Source: Alphaproteobacteria bacterium
GTDB lineage: Bacteria > Pseudomonadota > Alphaproteobacteria > Thalassobaculales > Thalassobaculaceae
Length of the DNA: 61,255 nucleotides
NCBI GenBank assembly: GCA_013203465.1
Contig: JABMNR010000159.1
Coordinates: 1 to 61,255 of the forward strand
Direction: 5' to 3'
Every line of letters starts with the position of its first letter. Positions within the stretch are counted from its first letter, which is position 1. Made by a program: the position numbers and the translations under genes. A model generated the notes under the pieces. It made no database searches and was not told the DNA's origin. It was given only the letters and a program-made list of their open reading frames with translations. Positions 1-8,765 of this stretch are shown piece after piece.

Positions 1-32
1 AGCGTGCGCAAGGTCATCATCTCGTCGGTCAT
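1..32 (-). CDS. Start of an IS256-type (mutator) transposase, cut by window edge
   Basis: On the minus strand an ATG at 30-32 opens a frame that runs off the left edge, preceded by a GGAAGGA ribosome-binding site. Only ten codons are visible (MTDEMMTLRT). This beginning resembles the N-terminus of IS256-family transposases, which commonly start MTDE and continue with an ALR-like stretch. The sequence at about 60-75 (GGTGTCAACAACCAGA) could be the outer end of such an element. The identification rests on very few residues and on the broken gene next door. Confidence 0.4.
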   Translation of the reverse strand, partial: MTDEMMTLRT

Positions 33-59
33 CGGTCGTCCTTCCGGTTCAGGTTGGTG

Positions 60-302
60 TCAACAACCAGACCCTACCGAAAAGCGCCGATGACCACCGC
101 GCCGTCCAGCTACACCACGCGGGGGGACGCGACAAAGGGGAGAGCCGAGAAGGTAGTCGGATGTCGAGTGAACTGCTTCGTCGCGTGCGGTTGAACGTGC
201 CACCTCGAATGTTTCGGCGTCGAATGTGCCGCGTCCGATCCACATCAGGGCCACCAAGTCGATCATGAGATCCACGGGCCCAAACTCCTTCATCAACGCC
301 AC
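60..302 (-). pseudogene. Broken DUF3775-family gene fragment
   Basis: The minus-strand frame contains DLVALMWIGRGTFDA and, further on, TSDYLLGSPL. Both resemble the central and C-terminal conserved parts of small DUF3775 proteins (unknown function). The N-terminal third is absent: an in-frame stop lies just upstream of the ATG. After SPL the reading frame turns into non-family sequence before stopping. The lost C-terminus sits next to the presumed IS256 end, so insertion or a frameshift probably inactivated the gene. The family assignment is by memory of the conserved stretch. Confidence 0.45.
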
Positions 303-342
303 GGCTGCATCTCATCGCAGCGACCCATACGACAAACCATGA

Positions 343-471
343 TGCTCAAGCATAGCGGCGCTGAACCAAGCCAAATTGTCACAGGTCAACATCGATGCGG
401 TGCTACGTCGCGTGAGGAAACCGACGCGGCCCAATGCCGAGAACACCCGCCGGGCCTACGAAGCGGCCTAG
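343..471 (+). pseudogene. Possible tyrosine-recombinase remnant
   Basis: A short open stretch without a start codon encodes LRRVRKPTRPNAENTRRAY followed by EAA and a stop. The NTRRAY-type motif preceded by a proline/arginine-rich linker is typical of the N-terminal core-binding region of phage-type integrases. Nothing of the catalytic domain follows. It is best read as decayed mobile-element sequence and could be chance similarity. The rest of 303-510 shows no recognisable gene. Confidence 0.28.
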
Positions 472-510
472 CGTACCTACATCTATCTAGATTCATGAAA
501 CAGCGTCAGC

Positions 511-1737
511 TCAAACGCCGAATGCGTGAATCGCGGCGAGCGCTTCGTCGATGTCGGACGGCATATGGTCTGCAGAAATCTGGAAACGGATCTCCTCATC
601 GCCTTGCGGCACTACCGGATAGCCGAGTCCGGTCGCGAGAACACCGCACTCGAACAGATGCGCGACCAGTTTTACCGTGCGTGGTGTATCGCGAACCATC
701 AGTGGCACGACGGGATGTTCGCCTGTAATCGTTTCGAGACCGAGATCCACGAGGCCCTGTCGGAACAGTTTCGTCATGCGGCGCAGGTGCGCCAATAGTT
801 CCGCACCACGTGGTCCGTCTAGAACGTCGAGCGCCGTCAGGGCGGCGGCGGCCTCGCCGGGTGTGATCGGGTTCGAATAAATGTAGAAAGGCGAGGTTTC
901 GCGCAGATAATCGATGAAGGCGCGGTCGCCGGTCACATAGCCACCATTCACGCCGAACGCCTTGCCGAGTGTCGCAACCAACAGGTCGGTGGCGCCGGAG
1001 GCCGTGTACTCTTCCGTGCCGCGACCGGCCATGCCGAATGCCCCAACGCCATGGGAATCGTCGACCACGACCAGCACGTTCTCCGGGAATTGCGGATCGT
1101 ACGCTCGGGCCAGCTCCATGATCCGATCGAGCGGTGCATGGTCACCGCGCATGCTGAAGATGCCATCGGTGACAATGACGGCGCGTCGGCAGGTCTCGCT
1201 CGCGGCCTGGAGGTGCCTCTCCAGATCATCCATTTCCAGATGGCGATAGATCTGCTTCTCGGCGGGTTCCGCCAACCGGATCGCGTTGATGATGCAATTG
1301 TGATTGAGTGCGTCGCTGATCACGGCGGTTTCTTTCGTGATCAGTTGCGGCAGCAGGCCCATCATCGTCGCATAGGCTGACGAAAAGATCATCGCGGCCT
1401 CGCGCCCGTGGAAGGCTGCAAGCCGCTTCTCGAGTTCGACATGCGGCGCCCAGGTGCCGCTGATGAAACGTACAGCCCCAGGCCCAGTCCCGAAGGCACG
1501 CACGGCCGCTTCTTCGGCGGCGATCATCTCGGCCTTGAACGACAGACCGAGATAGCTGTTGGCGTTCATGCGCAGATAGGGTTTGTCGCCGTGCCCCTCG
1601 AGCAGAAATCGCGGGCCTTTGCCGTCCGCTGCGGGCAGGACGGCACGGATGACTCGTTCATGGCCCTTCCTGGCGCGGGCCCCTTCCAACTCGTCGAGTT
1701 TGGCCGTTAGCAGCGTCGCCAATCGATCATGGGGCAT
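511..1737 (-). CDS. kbl: Glycine C-acetyltransferase-like (2-amino-3-ketobutyrate CoA ligase)
   Basis: A 408-residue alpha-oxoamine synthase, the length expected for KBL. These PLP enzymes cleave 2-amino-3-ketobutyrate with CoA to glycine and acetyl-CoA. Visible are DDSHG near residues 226-230 (cofactor aspartate and histidine) and TLGKAFG with the probable Schiff-base lysine at 259. The usual substrate-side motif CGTQDSHKELE is replaced by SGTWAPHVELE near residue 93, so substrate preference may differ from classical KBL. It lies 21 bp downstream of the threonine dehydrogenase gene on the same strand, which supports the threonine-to-glycine role. ATG at 1737 is the first sensible start. Confidence 0.82.
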   Translation of the reverse strand: MPHDRLATLLTAKLDELEGARARKGHERVIRAVLPAADGKGPRFLLEGHGDKPYLRMNANSYLGLSFKAEMIAAEEAAVRAFGTGPGAVRFISGTWAPHVELEKRLAAFHGREAAMIFSSAYATMMGLLPQLITKETAVISDALNHNCIINAIRLAEPAEKQIYRHLEMDDLERHLQAASETCRRAVIVTDGIFSMRGDHAPLDRIMELARAYDPQFPENVLVVVDDSHGVGAFGMAGRGTEEYTASGATDLLVATLGKAFGVNGGYVTGDRAFIDYLRETSPFYIYSNPITPGEAAAALTALDVLDGPRGAELLAHLRRMTKLFRQGLVDLGLETITGEHPVVPLMVRDTPRTVKLVAHLFECGVLATGLGYPVVPQGDEEIRFQISADHMPSDIDEALAAIHAFGV

Positions 1738-1758
1738 TTTGGACTTCCTTCCGACGGA

Positions 1759-2724
1759 TCAGGATTGCCTAGCCTGTTTCAGCCGAGCGCCAAGCTTGTC
1801 GATCATGTCCACGCACATGGCATCAAGATCATACCTTGGTGCCCACCCCCAATCGGCCCGCGCCGAGCTGTCGTCGAGCGAGCGCGGCCAGGACTCAGCG
1901 ATAGCCTGACGGACCGGGTCAATCTCGTAGTCAATCTCGAAGCTCGGAATCCGCTTTCGGATTGCCGCCGCCAGTTCTTCCGGTGTGATGCTCATCGCGG
2001 TGACGTTGTAGGCGTTGCGGTGGTTGAGCGCTGGGGGATCGATCTCCATCAACTCGACCATCGCCCGGATCGCGTCCGGCATGTACATCATGTCGAGCCG
2101 TGTATCGGCGGCGAGGAAGCAGGTGTAATGACGATAGCGGATCGCCTGATGGAAGATCTCCACCGCGTAATCAGTCGTGCCGCCACCGGGCGGTGCAGCA
2201 TAGGAGACCAATCCCGGCAGCCGCAATCCGCGTGTATCCACCCCGAAGCGTAGGGCATAGTAGTCGCACAGCAACTCACCCGAGACCTTGGTCACCCCGT
2301 ACATGGTCGTTGGGCGCTGGATTGTCGTCTGGGGCGTGCTGTCATGCGGTGTCGTCGGGCCGAAAGCACCGATCGAACTTGGGAAGAAGACGGCACACTC
2401 ATACTGCCGTGCTACTTCGAGCATGTTGTAGAGGCCACCCATGTTCACGGTCCAGGCAATCTGCGGCTTATCCTCGGCGACTGCCGATAGCAGGGCAGCT
2501 AAGTGATAGATTCTGCCGATGTCGAAGCGCCGCACCACCTCGTGAAGCTGATGCGGCCGGGTGCAGTCGACGTGTTCATACGGCCCTTCGACGGCGGCGC
2601 TATCCGCTTGCAGCATGCGGATATCGGTGGCGACAACGCGATCGGCCCCATAGTGCGCGCGTAGCGTGGGAACAAGTTCGCTGCCGATCTGGCCGAGGGC
2701 GCCTGTGACGAGAATATTGCGCAA
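1759..2724 (-). CDS. L-threonine 3-dehydrogenase, SDR/epimerase type
   Basis: An NAD-dependent short-chain dehydrogenase of the extended (UDP-galactose epimerase-like) class. It has the nucleotide motif GALGQIG at the very N-terminus, SSIGAFGP, and the catalytic YGVTK. This resembles the SDR-type threonine dehydrogenases that oxidise threonine to 2-amino-3-ketobutyrate, not the zinc-type Tdh. I place the start at a TTG codon (2724) with GAGG eight bases upstream, because family members begin a few residues before ILVTGALGQIG. An ATG at 2775 would add 17 unlikely residues and has no ribosome-binding site. It precedes kbl and supplies that enzyme's substrate. Confidence 0.82.
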   Translation of the reverse strand: MRNILVTGALGQIGSELVPTLRAHYGADRVVATDIRMLQADSAAVEGPYEHVDCTRPHQLHEVVRRFDIGRIYHLAALLSAVAEDKPQIAWTVNMGGLYNMLEVARQYECAVFFPSSIGAFGPTTPHDSTPQTTIQRPTTMYGVTKVSGELLCDYYALRFGVDTRGLRLPGLVSYAAPPGGGTTDYAVEIFHQAIRYRHYTCFLAADTRLDMMYMPDAIRAMVELMEIDPPALNHRNAYNVTAMSITPEELAAAIRKRIPSFEIDYEIDPVRQAIAESWPRSLDDSSARADWGWAPRYDLDAMCVDMIDKLGARLKQARQS

Positions 2725-2821
2725 TTTCGCCTCGCTCGCATCACTGCACGATGTCCAAGAATTGCACGAAATCATGTGGGCGCGTTTGATTCATGTCTAT
2801 GCGGCCCGACACGGAACATGA

Positions 2822-2832
2822 TTGAAATTCAA
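2822..2832. promoter_or_regulatory. TTGAAATTCAA palindrome before the AcoX-like gene
   Basis: A perfect 11-base palindrome ends two bases before the ATG of the AcoX-like gene, in the short divergent gap between tdh and that gene. No ribosome-binding site is visible there. It could be a repressor site or an AT-rich leader; the function is unproven. Confidence 0.25.
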
Positions 2833-2834
2833 CA

Positions 2835-3968
2835 ATGCGCATTGGTTTTCTCATCAATCCGATCGCCGGCATGGGTGGCCGGGTCGGCCTCAAAGGGACC
2901 GACAATGTGGTCGAGGAGGCCCTTCGTCGCGGTGCCGTGCCGGTGGCGTCCGGCCGGGCCGCCGAGACCTTGTATCTGTTACGCTCCGCCTTGGATCACA
3001 AATCCCAAGAAAAGAGCGTCGAGTGGCTGACCTGTTCGGGCGCGATGGGCGAAGAGGCCTTGCACGAGGCTGGATTCGGCGCGATCTCGATTGTTCATGA
3101 GGTCATCGGAACGCCGACGGCGTGTGACACCCTCGCCGCGACCCGGGCATTCATAAAAACCGGCGTCGACCTGATTCTGTTCTGCGGTGGCGATGGAACC
3201 GCACGGGACATCGCGAGCCTTACCAAGGAGGCGACACCCATCCTCGGCATCCCGTCCGGCGTCAAGATGTTCTCCGGAGTGTTCGGTGTCACGCCGGCGC
3301 GAACGGCGGAAATCTTCATCGGATTTCTCGCGGGCGATCTGCCGCTTGCGAGGGTGGATGTCCTTGATCTTGATGAAGAGCGGTATCGTGAGGGCGAGTG
3401 GGCGGTTCGGCTCTGCTGTTCGGCGCACACGCCCTACGAGCCGACCTATACGCAATCCGCCAAGGCGCTCATCGCCGAAAGCACGGACGCCGCCGTGAAG
3501 GCGGACATCGCCGAGTACCTGCAAGAAGAAATATGGGCGCGACCGCAGACGCTGTTCCTGTTCGGCCCCGGCAGCTCGGTGCAGGCCGTCGTCGAATCTC
3601 TCGGTTGCGACAAGACGCTTCTAGGGGTGGACGCGCTGTTCGCTGGCGAGATCGTCGGGCGGGATCTTAACGAGAAAGGAATCCTCCAACTCCTTGAGCG
3701 CCATCCGTCTGCCGAGTTGATCCTCAGCCCCATCGGTGCGCAGGGCTTTGTGCTCGGCCGCGGTAATCTCCAGATCAGCCCGGATGTCATCCGGCAGATC
3801 GGACCGGAAAATCTCACCGTGATCGCGACGCCGGCTAAGCTGAAACGCACACCCGTTCTCAGGTTTGACACCGGTGATCGCGCGCTGGATGCCGAATTGA
3901 CCAACCGCCGATACATCTCCGTAGTCACCGGCTATCGTCGCCGTCGGCTGACGTCGGTCATGCAGTGA
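2835..3968 (+). CDS. AcoX-like protein of the ATP-NAD kinase superfamily
   Basis: A 377-residue protein beginning MRIGFLINPIAGMGG and carrying FCGGDGTARD near residue 118, the GGDGT nucleotide-binding signature of NAD/diacylglycerol kinases. It then has GIPSGVKMFS, as in AcoX of acetoin catabolism operons. Its length is typical of the AcoX group rather than of housekeeping NAD kinase (about 290 residues). The biochemical substrate of AcoX proteins is not established. It is transcribed away from tdh-kbl and 74 bp ahead of gcvPA, so it is probably part of the glycine/threonine unit. No ribosome-binding site is evident before this ATG. Confidence 0.75.
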   Translation: MRIGFLINPIAGMGGRVGLKGTDNVVEEALRRGAVPVASGRAAETLYLLRSALDHKSQEKSVEWLTCSGAMGEEALHEAGFGAISIVHEVIGTPTACDTLAATRAFIKTGVDLILFCGGDGTARDIASLTKEATPILGIPSGVKMFSGVFGVTPARTAEIFIGFLAGDLPLARVDVLDLDEERYREGEWAVRLCCSAHTPYEPTYTQSAKALIAESTDAAVKADIAEYLQEEIWARPQTLFLFGPGSSVQAVVESLGCDKTLLGVDALFAGEIVGRDLNEKGILQLLERHPSAELILSPIGAQGFVLGRGNLQISPDVIRQIGPENLTVIATPAKLKRTPVLRFDTGDRALDAELTNRRYISVVTGYRRRRLTSVMQ

Positions 3969-4042
3969 TTTTGATGCATCGCAAAGCATGAGCCGGGCCG
4001 CCGCTGTTTCATTGGCAGTCCGGCACATCCGCAGGGTCGACG

Positions 4043-5395
4043 ATGATCTATACACCGCACACCGATGAAGAACGACGCCAGATGCTCGACGCGATCGGTG
4101 TCGGGACGCTGGAAGGGCTGTTCGACGACGTGCCCGAGCGCGTTCGCTTCCCACACCTCGACCTGCCTGCACCGCTGTCAGAAATGGCGCTTTCCACCGA
4201 GCTTCGGCGCCTGGCGGCACGCAATGTTAACCTCGAGGACACCCCTTGTTTCCTCGGCGCCGGCGCCTACCGCCACTTCATCCCGGCGACGGTCGACTAT
4301 GTCTTGCAGCGCGGCGAGTTCTACACCGCCTACACGCCCTACCAGCCCGAGATGAGCCAGGGGATGCTGCAGGCTATGTTCGAGTACCAGACCATGATCT
4401 GCCGGCTCACCGGCATGGAGGTCTCGAACGCCAGCCACTATGACGGTGCGACGTCACTGGCCGAGGCGGTGCTTCTGGCGATCGACGCGGCGAAGGGCGG
4501 ACGCAGGCGCATCGTCATGTCGCCATCCGTGCACCCGCATCATCGGGGCGTTGTCGAGACTTATCTGCAAGGCACCGATGCGACACTCCACGGGCCCGAC
4601 GATCCGGCCGTTTCCGCCGCGGATTTGATCCCACTCGTCGACACCGAGACCGCCGCGTTGGTAGTCCAGACGCCGAATGTCCTTGGCCGCCTGGAAGATC
4701 TCGACGGACTCGCCGATGTTGTGCACGAGCATGGTGCCCTGCTGATCGTGGCGGTCGACCCGATCTCACTCGGCTTGTTCAAACCCCCAGGTGCCTTCGG
4801 CGCTGATGTGGTGGTCGCCGACGGCCAACCGCTCGGTATCGCGCCGTCTTTTGGCGGACCGTCGCTTGGCATATTCGCCACGCGGCGGGCGTATATTCGG
4901 CGGCTGGTCGGCCGGCTGGTTGGCGAGACCGTCGATACGGAAGGTCGCCGTGGCTATGTGCTCACGCTCGCCACGCGTGAGCAGCACATCCGCCGCGCCA
5001 GGGCGACAAGCAACATCTGCACGAACGCCGCACTTGGTGCCCTGGCGGCGGCGACTTACCTCGCGACGGTCGGCAAGCAGGGATTCAGGCGTATCGCGGA
5101 GCTCTGCTGGCACAAGAGCCACTACGCGGCGGCGCGGATCAGCAATGTTGCCGGGTTGACCGTGAATTCCGATGCGCCCAATGCTCCATTCTTCAAGGAA
5201 TTCGTCGTCGATCTGCCGCGCCCGGTCCGAGAGGTAAACGCCATCCTGCGTGAGGAACATGGCCTCATTGGCGGATATGACCTCGGCCGCTTCTTCGTCG
5301 GACAAGAGAACCGGATGCTGATCGCCGTCACCGAAATGAATACCCGGGCGGAAATCGACCATCTTGCCGGTGCGCTGGGTCGGTTGGTGTCATGA
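4043..5395 (+). CDS. gcvPA: Glycine decarboxylase (P-protein) subunit 1
   Basis: A 450-residue N-terminal-half P-protein of the two-subunit type. With GcvPB it decarboxylates glycine and passes aminomethyl to lipoyl-H-protein. Recognisable family stretches are FLGAGAYRHFIPATV, YTPYQPEMSQG and NASHYDGATS near the N-terminus, and CTNAALGALAAATYLA further on. Its stop codon overlaps the start of gcvPB by four bases (ATGA), so the two are translationally coupled and made in equal amounts. No gcvT, gcvH or lpd is present in this window, so the rest of the cleavage system must be encoded elsewhere. Confidence 0.92.
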   Translation: MIYTPHTDEERRQMLDAIGVGTLEGLFDDVPERVRFPHLDLPAPLSEMALSTELRRLAARNVNLEDTPCFLGAGAYRHFIPATVDYVLQRGEFYTAYTPYQPEMSQGMLQAMFEYQTMICRLTGMEVSNASHYDGATSLAEAVLLAIDAAKGGRRRIVMSPSVHPHHRGVVETYLQGTDATLHGPDDPAVSAADLIPLVDTETAALVVQTPNVLGRLEDLDGLADVVHEHGALLIVAVDPISLGLFKPPGAFGADVVVADGQPLGIAPSFGGPSLGIFATRRAYIRRLVGRLVGETVDTEGRRGYVLTLATREQHIRRARATSNICTNAALGALAAATYLATVGKQGFRRIAELCWHKSHYAAARISNVAGLTVNSDAPNAPFFKEFVVDLPRPVREVNAILREEHGLIGGYDLGRFFVGQENRMLIAVTEMNTRAEIDHLAGALGRLVS

Positions 5396-6843
5396 TGGAG
5401 GAGCCGACCCTCTACGAACTCAGCGTTCCCGGCCGACTGGGAGTCGCCCCGCCGGAGTGCGACGTACCCGAAACAGTAATGCCAAGCGAACTGATACGAG
5501 CGGACAACGGGCTACCGGAGCTGTCGCAGCCGGAAGTGGTACGTCATTACCTCAACCTCTCGCAACGCAATTTTGGTGTCGATACGGGCTTCTATCCACT
5601 CGGCTCTTGCACCATGAAACACAATCCGAAGATCAACGAACAGCTTGCCCGACTCCCTGGCTTCGCGGCGATCCATCCACTGCAGGATGACGAAACGGTC
5701 CAGGGTGCGCTCGCGTTGATGCACGATCTGCAGGAATGGCTGAAGGAGATCGGCGGCTTTGCTGGTGTCTCGCTGCAGCCCGCCGCTGGTGCGCAGGGTG
5801 AGCTGACGGCGCTTCTGATGATGCGGGCTTATCACGCCGGCCATGGCGAGGCTGGCCGCAACGTGGTGCTGATCCCCGATTCCGCACACGGCACCAACCC
5901 GGCTTCGGCCACCATGGCCGGGTTCATTGCCGTCGAGGTTCCGTCGGATCGGCGCGGCAATGTCGATATCGAAGCGGTTCGCGCCGCCTGTGATGATAGG
6001 TTGGCCGGCGTCATGCTTACCAATCCGAACACACTCGGCCTGTTCGAGGAGCGGATCGAGGAACTGGTCGATCTTGTCCACGGCTCGGGCGGCCTCGTCT
6101 ATGGCGATGGCGCCAACATGAATGCGCTGACCGGGGTCGCCCGACCGGGCGATCTCGGCATCGATCTCATGCATTTCAACCTGCACAAGACCTTCGCAAC
6201 ACCACATGGTGGCGGCGGGCCGGGCTCCGGGCCGGTTGGGGCGAGCACGACACTCGCGCCTTATCTGCCAGGCCCAGTAGTCGTGTCGGTAGGTAAACGA
6301 GAGTACGCACTCGGGGCGCCGGAGAAAACGATCGGGCGCATGTGCGCCTTCCACGGCAATTTCGGCATGCTGGTCCGGGCCTACGCCTATATCCGCGCTC
6401 ACGGCGAGGCGGGGCTTAGGGGCAACGCGATACATGCGGTGCTGAACGCGAACTACGTGCGAGTGGGACTCAGCGATCGCTATCCGGTCCCGTTTGACCG
6501 GATGTGCATGCATGAATTCGTCTGCGAAGGGCGGCCCGACGGCGGCTCGGTTCGCGCGCTGGATGTCTGTAAGCGCTTGATGGATTTCGGCTTCCACCCA
6601 CCGACCAATTATTTTCCGCTGATCGTCCCGGAGGCGCTGATGATCGAGCCGACCGAGACGGAGACCAAAGCGACGCTTGATGCTTTCCTGGAAGCAATGC
6701 TGCAGATTGCCGACGAGGCACGCGATGCCCCGGAGTTGCTGCGCGAAGCCCCGCACCAAACGCCGGTGCGCCGCCTCGACGAGGTCAGAGCGGCGCGAGA
6801 ACTGATCGTCCAGGAGCCGAAGGCGTCCTCGCTAGGTGTTTGA
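5392..6843 (+). CDS. gcvPB: Glycine decarboxylase (P-protein) subunit 2
   Basis: A 483-residue C-terminal-half P-protein that carries the cofactor. The PLP lysine is K266 in FNLHKTFATPHGGGGPG, and LQPAAGAQGELT and HGTNPASA are also conserved. It reads through normal family length and ends 59 bp before the convergent guaD gene. Overlap with gcvPA fixes the start. Together with kbl and tdh, the block would turn threonine into glycine and acetyl-CoA and then glycine into CO2, ammonia and a one-carbon unit. Confidence 0.92.
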   Translation: MMEEPTLYELSVPGRLGVAPPECDVPETVMPSELIRADNGLPELSQPEVVRHYLNLSQRNFGVDTGFYPLGSCTMKHNPKINEQLARLPGFAAIHPLQDDETVQGALALMHDLQEWLKEIGGFAGVSLQPAAGAQGELTALLMMRAYHAGHGEAGRNVVLIPDSAHGTNPASATMAGFIAVEVPSDRRGNVDIEAVRAACDDRLAGVMLTNPNTLGLFEERIEELVDLVHGSGGLVYGDGANMNALTGVARPGDLGIDLMHFNLHKTFATPHGGGGPGSGPVGASTTLAPYLPGPVVVSVGKREYALGAPEKTIGRMCAFHGNFGMLVRAYAYIRAHGEAGLRGNAIHAVLNANYVRVGLSDRYPVPFDRMCMHEFVCEGRPDGGSVRALDVCKRLMDFGFHPPTNYFPLIVPEALMIEPTETETKATLDAFLEAMLQIADEARDAPELLREAPHQTPVRRLDEVRAARELIVQEPKASSLGV

Positions 6844-6902
6844 TCCCGGATTTTGATGGTGCGATTGTAACAAGACCACGCCGCCGCCCTGGCCGAATGG
6901 CG

Positions 6903-8246
6903 TCAGCTCGCGGCTTGAGAAATCCCGCTGCCATAAACCCTCTCCCCCCTGATATACGTCGCTTCGACCGCCCGGTCGTCGCCGAGCATCATCAGGGCGA
7001 AGAGCACGTCCTCCAAGGTTTCCGACAACTCATCGCGGGCCGCCAGCACCGGGGTCGCCGTCGGGTCGAGGACGACGATATCGGCCCAGGCGCCGGGGTC
7101 CAGCGTGCCGATTTCCGAAGCCAGGCCGAGGCCGCGGGCGTTGCCCAGCGTGGCGAGGTAGAAACCGTCGAACGCGTTAAAGGAGCGGCCGCCCAACATC
7201 GCCACCTTGTACGCCTCGGCCAGGGTCTGCAGCATCGAATAGCTGGTGCCTCCGGCGACATCGGTCGCGACGCCGATGTTGACCGGGCGCTTGGCGGCGC
7301 CCAGGTGGTCGATATCGAACAGGCCGGAACCGAGGAAATTGTTCGAGGTCGGACAATGCACGACCATGGACCCGGCCTCGTGCAGCGCCTGGCATTCCCG
7401 CTCCGAGAGGTGGATGCCATGGGCGAAGACCGCGGTGCCGCCCAGCAGCCCGAACCGCTCGTAGACGTCGGTGTAGTCCTTCGACCACGGGAACAGCTGC
7501 TTGACGAATGCGATCTCGCCGGCGCTCTCGGACAGGTGCGTGTGCATCAGACAGCTCGGATTGTCGGCATAAAGCTCGCCGGCCGCCCGTAGCTGGGCCT
7601 CGCTCGAGGTCACGGCGAAGCGCACGGTGATCGCATAGCGCAAGCGCTCGACCCCATGCCATCTGGCGATCAGCTCGGCGCTGTCGCGCGCGCCGGTCTC
7701 GGCGGTATCCAAGACGTTTTCGGGCGCGTTCCTGTCCATCATGGTCTTGCCGGTAACGAGGCAGAGCCCGCGCCGCTCGGCCGCCCGGAACAGGCAATCG
7801 GCCGCTTGGCCGTGGACCGAGGAAAACGCCAGCGCCGAGGTGGTTCCGTGAGTGATCAGCCGGTCGAGAAAGCTCTCCGCCGCCTCCTCGGCATGGTCGC
7901 GCGAGGCATAAAGCGCTTCCTCGTGGAAGGCGAACCGATCCAACCACTCGAGCAGGTCCTTCGCCGGTGCCGCGATCATGCGGTGCTGGGGAAAGTGCAC
8001 ATGGGCGTCGATCAATCCCGGCAGAATAATCCGATCGCCGAAATTCTCGATCGGAGCGTCGGCGTATCGCTCGGGCCGATCGGCGAAATCGCCATGCCAG
8101 AGAATGTGGCCATCGTCGGACAGAATTACCGCGCCGTCATCATGCGTGGTAACCGCGTCCGTAACGCCGACGAGCCGCGGATTGTCGGTGAAACTGACCG
8201 TGCGGCCGCGCAGAACGCGCGATACGATTTCGCTGGTTAGCGTCAT
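6903..8246 (-). CDS. guaD: Guanine deaminase
   Basis: A 447-residue zinc amidohydrolase that deaminates guanine to xanthine. Metal and substrate motifs are present: PGLIDAHVHFPQ (histidines 82 and 84), HTHLSE, HGIHLSE, HCPTSNNFLGSG and TDVAGGTS. Its ATG overlaps the uraD stop by four bases, so it is the last gene of the purine degradation operon. It feeds xanthine to the XdhAB enzyme encoded upstream. Length and motif order match the family throughout. Confidence 0.93.
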   Translation of the reverse strand: MTLTSEIVSRVLRGRTVSFTDNPRLVGVTDAVTTHDDGAVILSDDGHILWHGDFADRPERYADAPIENFGDRIILPGLIDAHVHFPQHRMIAAPAKDLLEWLDRFAFHEEALYASRDHAEEAAESFLDRLITHGTTSALAFSSVHGQAADCLFRAAERRGLCLVTGKTMMDRNAPENVLDTAETGARDSAELIARWHGVERLRYAITVRFAVTSSEAQLRAAGELYADNPSCLMHTHLSESAGEIAFVKQLFPWSKDYTDVYERFGLLGGTAVFAHGIHLSERECQALHEAGSMVVHCPTSNNFLGSGLFDIDHLGAAKRPVNIGVATDVAGGTSYSMLQTLAEAYKVAMLGGRSFNAFDGFYLATLGNARGLGLASEIGTLDPGAWADIVVLDPTATPVLAARDELSETLEDVLFALMMLGDDRAVEATYIRGERVYGSGISQAAS

Positions 8247-8755
8247 CCCTCGATCCGATCCTCAAGCCGAAACCGCAAGATGCGGCAAACATTGTCGATC
8301 GCAATCTCGATCTCGCGGGCCCGGTCGTTACCGACCCGTTCTTCGAACGACGCTAGGATCAAGTCCTTTGTGGCGCCCTTGACCGCGAAAATGAACGGTA
8401 TGCCGAAACGCTCTTTGTAGGTCTGGTTGAGGTGGGTGAAGCGCTCGAATTCCTCGCCGCTCAGTTGGTCGAGCCCGGCGCCAGCCTGTTCGCGCTTGGA
8501 ATCCTCGGTCAACTCGCCGGCGACGACGGCCTTCCCGGCCAGGTCCGGATGCGCGCGCAGGACCGCGAGTTGTTCCGCTTGCGAAGCCCGTCGCAGGGCA
8601 CCCGTGAAGGCATCGACGACATTCTCGCGACCGGCGAACGGGCGGGCCGTTGCCGCCCGTTCCGCCACCCAGGGCGAATGCTCCGCAATGTCGCCGAATG
8701 CCGCGACGAAATCGCCGGCCGTCATCCGGTTCAACGCGTCGATGGTTCTGATCAC
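8243..8755 (-). CDS. uraD: 2-oxo-4-hydroxy-4-carboxy-5-ureidoimidazoline decarboxylase
   Basis: A 170-residue OHCU decarboxylase, the last step from urate to S-allantoin. The catalytic histidine lies in EHSPWVAERA near residue 26, and the family stretch LRAHPDLAGKA follows. It stands alone rather than being fused to UraH, which is encoded at the other end of the operon. It is spaced 10 bp after puuD and overlaps guaD, giving tight operon packing. Confidence 0.92.
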   Translation of the reverse strand: MIRTIDALNRMTAGDFVAAFGDIAEHSPWVAERAATARPFAGRENVVDAFTGALRRASQAEQLAVLRAHPDLAGKAVVAGELTEDSKREQAGAGLDQLSGEEFERFTHLNQTYKERFGIPFIFAVKGATKDLILASFEERVGNDRAREIEIAIDNVCRILRFRLEDRIEG

Positions 8756-8765
8756 GCGCGCGGCC

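Noticed and set aside
339-798. Small plus-strand frames over the 3' end of kbl
   Set aside because: No family resemblance; they overlap the kbl coding sequence on the opposite strand.
3969-4042. Possible glycine riboswitch ahead of gcvPA
   Set aside because: The gap is only 74 bases and shows none of the tandem-aptamer consensus.
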